Shown: piece after piece, positions 56,471 through 64,000 of the stretch | Numbering within the stretch: the first letter of the stretch is position 1 | Layout of the letters: each line of letters begins with the position of its first letter | Assembly: GCA_013396635.1 (NCBI GenBank) | Contig: WBMW01003842.1 | Coordinates: forward strand, 186,001-250,000 | Origin: Penelope pileata | Taxonomy: Eukaryota; Chordata; Aves; Galliformes; Cracidae | Length of the DNA: 64,000 nt | Reading direction: 5' to 3' | Program-made: the position numbers and the translations under genes | The notes under the pieces: model-generated | Databases searched by the model: none | The model's input: only the letters and a program-made list of their open reading frames with translations | Told to the model about the DNA's origin: nothing

Positions 56471-57325
56471 GACAAAAAAAGGAGGGAAAAAATCAACACA
56501 CAGGACAGAAACATCTGCCTTCATGAGTAAATGAAATGTAACGAATTTCACAGACTTCCCAGTTCAGGTGCTGATGCCATGATACTTTAGGACCAACATG
56601 TGGAAAAGGCCTCTGGTGCCTGCCAAGTTTCCGTAGGAGACACATGGCAGCCAAACCACCCCTGGGACCCCCAGCCTCCTCTGCTCCATGGCCCAGCCAC
56701 AGGGAGCTGCAGACGCTGTGGGTCCCACCTGGGACGTGCAGGACGCTGGGCTCCCAGACAGGGGCTGGGGTGCCTGGGCAGCCTCCCCAGCGCCTCAAGG
56801 TGTGTGGTGGGTGCACTATCATTGCTGCCACATGTCCCAAATCCCTAGGGAGGTGTTGGTCACCCTCTACCCAGGCAATATGTCAAAGGAGAGAAGTGAG
56901 GGATGGCTGGAAATCCCAACTTCGCCCTGCTGGTATGGGTTTGCTTTTCCTCTGTTCGGGAAAGGAACATCCTGGAGAACTGGGAGAACTCCAGCTGGGG
57001 CAAAGGCAGAACTCATGTTCATCTCAGAAACACTGCTGCTCCCACCCAGCCCTTGGGCCCCCTCAGCTGAAGGCTGACTCCAGGCCTGCGTACAGGTGCT
57101 CGGCACCCGCTGGGGACTGGGCTGTGGAGGCCAAGGCAATCATGGAAACTGGAGAGCGAGACCCTGCTCCTGTGCCCACAGCATGCTTCCCCAGCCTAAC
57201 ACCCAGGGTCCGAAGCACCGTATCTCACAGGGCTGAAGCCTGGGCTTTGCTGGTGTGTGCTCCCCACAAAAAAAACAGTAAGAGTAGGATTAAGCCTTAT
57301 CACCAGGCATGGTGTAAAGCAATGT

Positions 57326-57331
57326 TTTATT
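57326..57331 (-). terminator. RS1: RS1 polyadenylation signal
   Basis: TTTATT on the + strand is AATAAA on the - strand, 112 nt after the RS1 stop codon. The cleavage site would be near 57305-57315. It gives an unusually short 3' UTR of roughly 130 nt and defines the tail-to-tail spacing with CDKL5. Confidence 0.75.
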
Positions 57332-57442
57332 CAAGAAAGCCCTTCTGCTTGTAGGTTCGGCAGGACCGTGGCCGCAGCTCGCATTGGCAGCGAGATGGGG
57401 CGGCCATACAGGCACACACCTGCACATCTCTACCCGGTGGGC

Positions 57443-57595
57443 TCAGCCGCACTTGCCCAGGCACTCGAGGAGCTCCATGCGGATGGCGATGCGCACGTGC
57501 CAGCCCAGCGGGATGAGGCGGATGTAGCGGGCCACGATGGGCGGCCGCAGCAGGTTCTGCACTGAGGATGACCGGTCTGAGTTGCCGTAGAAAAC
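57443..57595 (-). CDS. RS1: RS1 exon 6, end of discoidin domain
   Basis: 153 nt including TGA. It encodes VFYGNSDRSSSVQNLLRPPI then VARYIRLIPLGWHVRIAIRM and ELLECLGKCG. The conserved RFIRLIPLGWH-type strand and the two terminal cysteines (human Cys219 and Cys223; the latter makes the inter-subunit bond to Cys59) are intact. The terminal residue is Gly rather than Ala. The acceptor is CTCTCTCCACAG. Confidence 0.97.
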   Translation of the reverse strand, partial: VFYGNSDRSSSVQNLLRPPIVARYIRLIPLGWHVRIAIRMELLECLGKCG

Positions 57596-60500
57596 CTGTG
57601 GAGAGAGGCACCGGCAGGTGCAATGCAGGGACTGGTCAGCATGGCACTCACTGTCACCGTGGCAGGGAAATGAGCATGAGGATGGACCCCTGTGTGCCAT
57701 GGGGTAAGAACCAGGTCCAATCCACCCTGCTTTTCCCACAGCATCCTCCCCCAGAGAGCACCTTCCCCAAGACTTTCATGTCACCCAGATGCACCCCTGC
57801 CACTGCTGTAGGCCAAAGTACAGGGTCCACCCACCCGGTTGTTCCCGGTCTGATCCTTGTAGTAAACCCAGTTGAGGTTCTCGTCGGTGCGGTACTGCAC
57901 GCTGTACTTGGTCATCCACTCGTCGGCGTCGCAGCGCCCTTGTGTGAGGATCCCCGAGATCACCTTCACCTCCTTCAGGTCGATCTGCAGCCACTGCCCG
58001 TTGTCCTGGTACTTGGAGAGCCAGGCGCACCTGGGGGGACACCACAGCCCTGCCGTGCCCTAAGCCACCACCCAAACCACCCTGCTGCCCTGCACTGCCA
58101 GGGGGGTGCCCCATGACCACCCGTGGGGCTCCCACAGCCACAGGGATATTTTCAGACTCACCCGAAGCCTTGGCCATTGAGGCGGGCCTTGTTGGCTGTC
58201 CATGAGGAGTACCAGCCTGTGTACTGCTCGGGGTTGGAGCAGCTGATCTGGTCGGGGGTGACAGCGCCGGACTCGAAGCCCAGAGGCTTGTGGTAGGGGC
58301 ACTCTGCAGGACATGGAAAAAAATGTGCTACCATCAGCGACACAAGCTGCTGTGTCTGCTGGTCATGTTTGTCCAAATCTCTTGTCAACACCCTCTGTGG
58401 TTTCCTTGTGCCCTCCCCTCTCTGGCCAGGACGCTGGGGATGCTCTCAAACCCCGACCACAACCCCTGCAGTATCTGCAGTCCAGGGAACATGGCATCCA
58501 GATTTCTCACTCTTACATGCAGTCATTAAACTTCCTAAGTCTTTGCTGTTTTGCAGTGTTTTGGGGGAAAAGTTTTATTTGCATGTTGTAGTCTCTGTCT
58601 TCTTGCAAGCAGAAGCAAGTGGATCCAGTCTGAATCCGTGGTCCTGGATCCTGCCTCCAGGCTGTCTGCCTTCTCGTGGCCCTTGAGAAATGTCTGGCAC
58701 ATCTTTTCTTGCTAGGCCTCATCTCCTCCAGCTCTTCCTCACTCACTGTCTTGATTTACAGCTGTGCCTACATGGCAAAATCGCTGAGCCTGCTCCGTTC
58801 ACCCTCCACAAAGCATCCTTGGATCTCCTGCATTTTCTGCTCTGGGGATTGCCTTTCTGCTTGCAGATGGGCTTGCCTTGTGGAAAATGTGCAGGTACTT
58901 TGGAGCAGTGGGGTGTAATGCCTGGCCTAAAGCCTAAGAGATCTTCTGATTTTTGCCTTCCAATCTTTAGACTACCAAAGCTGACCCAACAACAGCCTCC
59001 TATGAACTTGAGAGGCTCAGCAAGACTCCCAGCAACTGCCAAAAATGTTAGGGGCAGAAATAGTCATTTATCTTTAAAACTTTCTCTGGTGGGGCACCAC
59101 CTGGTGCTCTGGAAGGCAATCCCTTGGTGATGCCACCATGCAGAGCAGCTGAATGCTCCTTGGACCAAGCATTTTTTGTTATGATCATCTTTTACGCAAG
59201 CAGGTTATCACTGGGTGATAGATGCAGATAAAGAAGGATGCTCACAAGCTTCACGTGGGAGTTGGAGTTGCTGGGGCAAACATCTATCCTTGCCTATAGC
59301 ATTTTCTGATCATGCAGCCTATGGAGCAGGGAGATTCCCATTGCATGTGTGGTGCCCCCAAGAGGAACTCTGCCATGTTTTTCAGATTAGCACGCTTCGT
59401 TTCATGGGCAATAAACAAGTGAAGTGCTGTGCAGCTTCGCTCATGGGTGGGACATTTCCAAGCCTTAGCTATGTCTGACAGACCAGTGTAATGCACCATA
59501 GTTACAAACAAGCACTATGTGCTGGGGGCATCAGAGTGCACCTGGAGCACGGTATGACCACTGCCTCCTCCAACCACTGCCCCTTGGTTTGTGCAATGCC
59601 AGAGTGTACCAATGGGACAGTCAATGTCTCATCAGCAAATTCCGCCAGGTCAGTATCTTACTCATCAATATCTCATTAACGTATCTTGCTCACTCAGTGC
59701 CTCATTAATGTATTTTCCCCCCAAAACCACACAGCTGCTGTCCTGCCTTCCTCCAGGCATGGAAACACCAAGTCCAATAACAACAGCCACTACCAGCTGC
59801 TTGAAACCTCTGCACCCACAGCACACACTTTGCATTTATATGACATTAAAGAAAAAAATCAGAAGGAAACAGAGATTAGCTTTCACCTTTCTGAAGGGCT
59901 GAATGTGATGTAGTGGCAGGGGTAAAACCATCCTGTGGATTTATAGCCATCTGCCTTCTTGGGGCAGGTTCATCACATCAACATCAGCTTTTCCCCCATG
60001 TTAAACCTAACTTAAATCTCCCCTCTTTCAATTTAAAGCCATCACGCCTCATCCTCTCACTGCACTCCCTGATGAAGAGTCTCTCCCCAGCTTTCCTTTA
60101 GGCTCCTTTAGGTACTGGAAGGCTGCAGTGAGGTCCCCTCACAGCCTTCTCTTCTCCAGGCTGAACAACCCCAGCTCCGTCAGTCTCTCCCCATAGCAGA
60201 GGTGCTCCAGCCCTCTGACCATCCTCGTGGCCTCCACCAGACCCAGTCTGTGTACTGCTAGTGCTGGGGGCCCGAAGCCTGCCTAAGTTTCTCTCATTGT
60301 GTAAGAATCCACTTGTGGAGAGCAGCTGAGGTGGCCCCACATGTTTACTACTCGGCAGGCTTATCTCGAGCAGCGTAGTTTTACTTTTAGTAACACTAAT
60401 CCTTAGATCACACAACTGTAATGAAATTAGCAGGTCACCTTCTGGCACGTAGGGCTGGGCGGCACACAGAGACCCACAAACAGATGCCTGGTGCCTGCCC

Positions 60501-63500
60501 TGTCAGACCGGCTAAACCACATAATGCTGTTATCGCTGACCTGAAGGAAACTCGCAGGGTGGCTGTGGGGTAGCATGGGGAGAGCACTGCTGCTGCTCTG
60601 GCATGGCCGATGCACACACCCTCCCCAGGCAGCGGGGTCCTGGGCAGGCTGGGCAGGTAGCGGTGCAAAGCTGGGAGGTGTGGAAGCAATGTGCATTATT
60701 CAGGAAATAGGCCTTTGTTATGCAAGGAGGAAGCCTTTGTTACTCAGCTACAAGATACTGATGTGTGAGAGCACTCGCTCGCACCCAACTGGGCCAGGAG
60801 ATCTGGGACTGCTCCACTCCCACATGTATCCCCCAGCCATGGGCAGGTGAAGTGAAGGCAAACCTGCCTCCTTCCCTCCTGCAAGTGATAGCAGGGTGGT
60901 ACCGAGCTGTTGCAAGGCTTTGGACTGACAGCCACATATCATTCTGGCAGGGGGAAGGGAAGCAAAGGGATCACATCTGCGTGGTCAGGACAGCAGAGTG
61001 AAGGGGACACAGCCCAGGACAAGGCCAGCATAGAACCACAGAATCACAAAATATCCCAAGTTGGAAGGGACCCACAGGGATCATGGGGTCCAGCTCCTGG
61101 CTCCACACAGGACCACCCAAAATGAAACCCTGTGTCTGAGATCACTGTCCAAACGCTCCCTGAACTCCGGCAGTGTGGGGTCGTGACCACTGCCCTGGGC
61201 AGCCTGTTCCATGCCCACCACCCTCTGGTGTAGAACCTTTTCCTAACTTCCACCCTGCCCCTCCCCTGACACAGCTCCATGCCGTTCCCTCGGGCCCTGT
61301 CGCTGTCACCAGAGAGCAGAGCTCAGCGCTGCCCCTCCGCTCCCCTCGTGAGGAAGCTGTAGGCCGCCATGAGGCCTCCCCTCAGCCCCCTCTGCTCTGG
61401 GCTCAGCAAACCAAGGGACCTCAGCCACTTCTCATTTGTTTCGCCCTCCACACCCTTCACCATCTTTGTAGCCCTCCGTTGGATGCTCTCTAATAGATTT
61501 TTATCCTTCTTAAACTGTAGCAGACAAGGATCTTGACAAAACTGAGGGATGATATGGAAAACGTGAAATGCTGAAATACTGATACATGCCCAGGGTAGAT
61601 GAATCCCCTCCTGGGAGCTTCTTTGGACAGGAAAGAAGCCTGAAGGCCATGCCTCAGCAAAGGCGGCTCTCGGGTTGATGTAGCCTCATTGGAGGTATGC
61701 GGAGATCTCAGAGGAAGCAGACAGCCGGGTGAGGATGGCTGGAAAGCCTCTGTGCTCATCTGTTGAGTCATTCTGCAGGCGGGAATCCTTCACATCCAAC
61801 ACCAGTGTGGGTTAGACACATCTGTTTTTTCCCCCTTTTTCTGCAAGCTCTGCCAACGGTGTTATCTCTTCCAGCTCTTACAAATGCATGTTTTTGTTTG
61901 CTCTCTAGCTTGTCCTAGCTCCACTCAGAGTGCTTCCAGGGTAACCCACCCACCCTCCTCCTCCTGCAGGGCAGCGAGGCCAGATGCTGAGCACTGGGGT
62001 GGTTTGTTCTCCCTCACATCTGCCCTGAGGAACCAGGGGCAGCGAAACACGCCTCCAGCCATTGTACAGCCTCTTGTGGGAGCTGGGAAGAGGTGGTTGC
62101 TTGAGGGCACAAGGTAGATACTACTTTTGGTGGCACCTGGCCAGAGCTGTGAATATCTCTGAGCACCACCTACAGAGGTTTAGGCAGGAGGGCAGATTCT
62201 GTGGGACAAACAAGCTAAACCCAAAGATCAGTTTGGCACCAATAAAGCCTTTCTGGCGCAGCACCCCAGAGAAAATGAGATGTTGCAGAGGAAAGAGCAT
62301 GATCAGAAATGAAAGAAAGTGGATCTCTGAGGAGGTGGGCAGGGACAGCCCAGAGAAAACTGAAACACAATTATGGTATTTTATTGCTTAAAAAGATGCT
62401 GCCAAGAAAGAATAAATTATTTCAGTTGACCCCTGAGGAGAGAAGTCATAGGCCAAACTGCAGCATGAGGGAGTCAACTTAGCTAGTACAAGAGGTTTCC
62501 TAAAGCAAATCTTGCACATCCATTAGCTCCTCCAGGTAGTCTGCAGAAGCACCAGTGCTGCGGGTTGCAGGGAAAGGGCAGGCTGGCACCAGCCAGCCTG
62601 AGCACCCCTGGCTGCCCTCCCCAGGCCTGGGCTGCTGCTGTCCCTCCGCTGGCTTAGGGTCATCTGCACCTCCCATGGGCACAGCTCCACCAGCCCCATC
62701 GGCAGCTGCGTTTGGTGCAAGCACCTCTGTAACACCCTCATTGCAATGCAGGATGCAGCAGGGAGAGCTGCTGAAGACCATAACACAGACATTGCTGAGA
62801 GTCGGCCCATTACCTGGCATGCACTCTAAGCTGTTAGTTCCACTGGACCACACCGAATTAGGACCTCCTTGGCAATTGCATTTGCAAGCCTTGCTGTGCC
62901 ACAGCTCCAGTCTCTCATCCTAAAGGGAAAGTAAAAAAAATTATCAACTCAGTCATTGATGACAGTGACACAAAACTAAATGTGAGTCCAGAAGCCTACG
63001 CACCTGTGTGGTCACATAAGGTGACATCCACAGAGAAATAAAAGGTGTCTGCCTCTTGATTTTGCAGCCTACTTGGCTGCTCATGGGCCGTGGTGTCACT
63101 GCAGAGTTCAGGGCCCTCAGACCATGCCATGAGGGCCATGAGGGCCAGCTGCTGGCTCAGCCATGCTGGATCCGACCTGGTTCTCCTGCACGCAGGGGTG
63201 AAGGCCACACCACGCAGCATCGGACATAGTCCATTTATGGGGATTTGCAACAGATGCGGCTGTCCCACTGCCCTGCTGGGGCTGCTGACACGCCACAGGG
63301 TGCTATGTCCTCATGCTCAGGAAGTGTTGCCACATCGGGATCCACCAAAAAGGACATCACAAGAGCACTGACTGAAGGTTGTTGTTGCAGAGTGAGCCAG
63401 AGGAGAGTCCCCACTGCTAACAGCTGCTCCCTCTGAAACTCGGGAGACTTCCATGGGAATGTACCCAGACTCACTCTATTGGTGCATGCAGAAGGCATGG

Positions 63501-63720
63501 GGGGGGGGAGGGGGGTTAAAATACAAAGATTTTAAACTTGCTTCCACTAAGGGGACCAGCGCTCAAACTGGCAACAAACTCATGACAGATGTGGTCCTGC
63601 ACCCAACCCCTGTTATTACACCCCACCCCGGAGGTGCCAAGCACTCGCTGCTTCTCCTACCGCCTGCGGAGCCGAGCCAGCCGTAAGGACTCACCTCGCC
63701 AGCAGACAGGGCCAGCACAG
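57443..63720 (-). CDS. RS1: RS1, retinoschisin (exons 2-6; 5'-partial)
   Basis: Spliced on the - strand: exon 2 63720-63695, exon 3 62919-62814, exon 4 58303-58162, exon 5 58030-57835, exon 6 57595-57443. Lengths 26, 106, 142, 196 and 153 nt equal the human exons exactly, total 623 nt, so with a 52-nt exon 1 the protein would be 224 aa as in human. Known role: secreted homo-octameric adhesion protein on photoreceptor and bipolar cell surfaces, built from a short RS1 domain and a discoidin (F5/8 C) domain, bound to the Na/K-ATPase. All Cys positions used for disulfides and oligomerisation in human (40, 59, 63, 110, 142, 219, 223) are present. Exon 1 with the signal peptide start is off-window to the right. 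Confidence 0.96.
57835..58030 (-). CDS. RS1: RS1 exon 5, discoidin domain core
   Basis: 196 nt, phase 2 in, phase 0 out. It encodes CAWLSKYQDNGQWLQIDLKE then VKVISGILTQGRCDADEWMT and KYSVQYRTDENLNWVYYKDQ plus TGNNR. It contains Cys110 and Cys142, which form an intradomain disulfide, and the QWLQIDL hallmark of discoidin domains. Differences from human are conservative. The intron to exon 6 is only 239 nt. Donor is CGG|GTGGGT. Confidence 0.97.
58162..58303 (-). CDS. RS1: RS1 exon 4, start of discoidin domain
   Basis: 142 nt, phase 1 in, phase 2 out. It encodes CPYHKPLGFESGAVTPDQIS then CSNPEQYTGWYSSWTANKAR and LNGQGFG. It contains Cys63 and Cys83 and the spike-loop WYSSW segment implicated in membrane binding. 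It is followed by a 131-nt intron with donor GG|GTGAGT. Confidence 0.97.
59990..60275 (-). mobile_element. CR1 LINE fragment
   Basis: The + strand shows antisense CR1 3' UTR: CAATTTAAAGCCATCACGCC, GTACTGGAAGGCTGCAGTGA, GGCTGAACAACCCCAGCTCC and AGCAGAGGTGCTCCAGCCCT. Both ends are truncated; the terminal octamers are missing. It is a different subfamily from the 61.0-61.5 kb copy. Confidence 0.9.
61029..61500 (-). mobile_element. CR1 LINE 3' fragment
   Basis: The + strand runs CATAGAACCACAGAATCAC (terminal octamers in antisense), then AAGTTGGAAGGGACCCACAG, GTTCCCTCGGGCCCTGTCGC and GGCCGCCATGAGGCCTCCCC. It ends near ATGCTCTCTAATAG. This is the mirror image of the + strand copy at 53690-54260 without its 26-nt duplication. 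It is 5' truncated. It lies in sense with RS1 transcription. Confidence 0.93.
62814..62919 (-). CDS. RS1: RS1 exon 3, RS1 domain
   Basis: 106 nt, phase 0 in, phase 1 out, the human length. It encodes DERLELWHSKACKCNCQGGP then NSVWSSGTNSLECMP. The CKCxCQGGPN core and Cys59 (inter-subunit disulfide) are conserved. The N-terminal part (DERLELWHS against human DEGEDPWYQ) is divergent, as expected just after the signal peptide. Donor is CCAG|GTAATG, acceptor is CCTTTAG. Confidence 0.95.
62920..63694 (-). other. RS1: RS1 intron 2 (775 nt)
   Basis: Short intron. It contains a G-run on the + strand (10 G at 63499-63508, A, then 6 G to 63515), which is C-rich in the RS1 transcript. No repeat family was recognised. 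Confidence 0.8.
63695..63720 (-). CDS. RS1: RS1 micro-exon 2 (26 nt)
   Basis: 26 nt, phase 1 in, phase 0 out. It is bounded by a pyrimidine-rich CTGCCCCAG acceptor and a consensus GAG|GTGAGT donor on the - strand. With the last G of exon 1 it encodes AVLALSAGE, against human ATLGLSSTE, spanning the end of the signal peptide. Exact size, phase, flanking splice sites and position relative to exon 3 make the call firm despite its length. Confidence 0.9.
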
Positions 63721-64000
63721 CTGGGGCAGCAGGCATGGGGGGAAGAAAAGAGAGAGTTGAGACACAAAGACACTGCCCACTGATGTCAGGAAATGCAGTG
63801 GGTGTTTACTTCTGAGCTAAATACAAATAAAGGGAGAAAGGATGCATCTTCCCAGGCTGATTGCCAGGGGAAAGGAAGAGGAGGTGGGCATCAGCTGTGG
63901 GCAGGAACAGGACACTGCTATGCCCATGTCATTGCTACTCCCTCACTGACTCCGGGCTTTCTTTCTGATGGCTTTGATGTCTCCTCTTTCTGACCAGAGA
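63721..64000 (-). other. RS1: RS1 intron 1 (3' part)
   Basis: No hydrophobic signal-peptide exon with a suitable phase-1 donor was found on the - strand here, so exon 1 lies past the window edge. An ATG at 63736-63734 is in frame with exon 2 (see findings). The rest shows no features. Confidence 0.7.

Larger units (their letters stand above)
52666..57304. other. Intergenic spacer between convergent CDKL5 and RS1
   Basis: 4.6 kb of GC-richer sequence. It contains CR1 pieces (52775-52946; 53690-54260), a pyrimidine-rich run near 53080-53112, an unresolved base at 56428 and a poly(A) run at 56450-56470. Several ORFs of 100-236 codons exist on both strands, but they overlap one another, are GC-driven, and have no recognisable domain. 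No third gene is seen. Confidence 0.75.
58304..62813 (-). other. RS1: RS1 intron 3 (4.5 kb) with CR1 copies
   Basis: GC-richer than the CDKL5 introns. It contains two CR1 copies on the - strand (about 59990-60275 and 61029-61500). Otherwise no exon, RNA gene or repeat was recognised. Many short ORFs on both strands in 60.4-61.0 kb overlap each other and are not supported. Confidence 0.8.

Noticed and set aside
46000..57300. Equivalents of human CDKL5 exons 19-21
   Set aside because: No acceptor-bounded frame resembling them was recognised, and the donor expected to feed them is absent.
56644..57354. 236-codon + strand ORF in the CDKL5-RS1 spacer, the longest ORF outside exons and CR1
   Set aside because: GC-rich sequence with few stops. 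The translation is compositionally plain with no domain, other frames are equally open, and it runs into the antisense of the RS1 3' UTR.
57568..58116. 182-codon + strand ORF across RS1 exons
   Set aside because: Opposite-strand shadow of RS1 exon 5 and its introns.
63737..64000. RS1 exon 1 within the window
   Set aside because: No - strand ATG-led hydrophobic segment ending at a phase-1 donor was found; intron 1 is long in mammals.

Overview
The window is vertebrate nuclear DNA, almost certainly from a bird and probably a galliform such as chicken. Two genes with near mammal-identical exon lengths are recognisable. The repeats are overwhelmingly CR1 LINEs with the typical avian 3' end, and no Alu, L1 or other mammalian repeats were seen. 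Most six-frame ORFs are chance readings of introns and UTRs.

Positions 1 to about 52,665 (+ strand) hold the 3' part of CDKL5, a serine/threonine kinase of the CMGC group mutated in an infantile epileptic encephalopathy. Thirteen constitutive coding exons (2285 to 45877) encode the protein from a position equivalent to human residue 95 to the C-terminus. They sum to 2601 nt including the stop, 866 codons, which with the 94 residues missing upstream gives 960 aa, the length of the human 107-kDa brain isoform. A fourteenth, in-frame 123-nt cassette (42898-43020) has the length and position of the alternative brain exon '16b'. The stop codon is followed by about 6.8 kb of apparent 3' UTR with a proximal (46681) and a distal (52643) AATAAA. 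CDKL5 introns are AT-rich and carry several CR1 fossils, including an endonuclease-domain fragment (20.2-20.9 kb), a reverse-transcriptase fragment (7.7-8.85 kb) and an internally deleted copy (10.05-10.85 kb).

Positions about 52,700-57,300 are a GC-richer intergenic spacer with CR1 copies, a poly(A) run and one unresolved base (N at 56428). I see no gene there.

Positions about 57,305 to the window end (- strand) hold RS1 (retinoschisin), which encodes the secreted discoidin-domain adhesion protein of photoreceptors and bipolar cells. Coding exons 6, 5, 4, 3 and the 26-nt micro-exon 2 are all present with exactly the human lengths (153, 196, 142, 106 and 26 nt). Exon 1 (signal peptide start) lies beyond the right edge.

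The two genes are tail-to-tail and functionally unrelated; this is the conserved CDKL5-RS1 synteny of the mammalian X, here with separated 3' ends. I found no sign of a novel multi-gene system. The most interesting material is splice-level variation in CDKL5: the cassette exon, a competing 5' splice site adding 23 codons, a NAGNAG acceptor, and apparent absence of the donor used by the human long isoform. Human comparisons are from memory and would need alignment to confirm.
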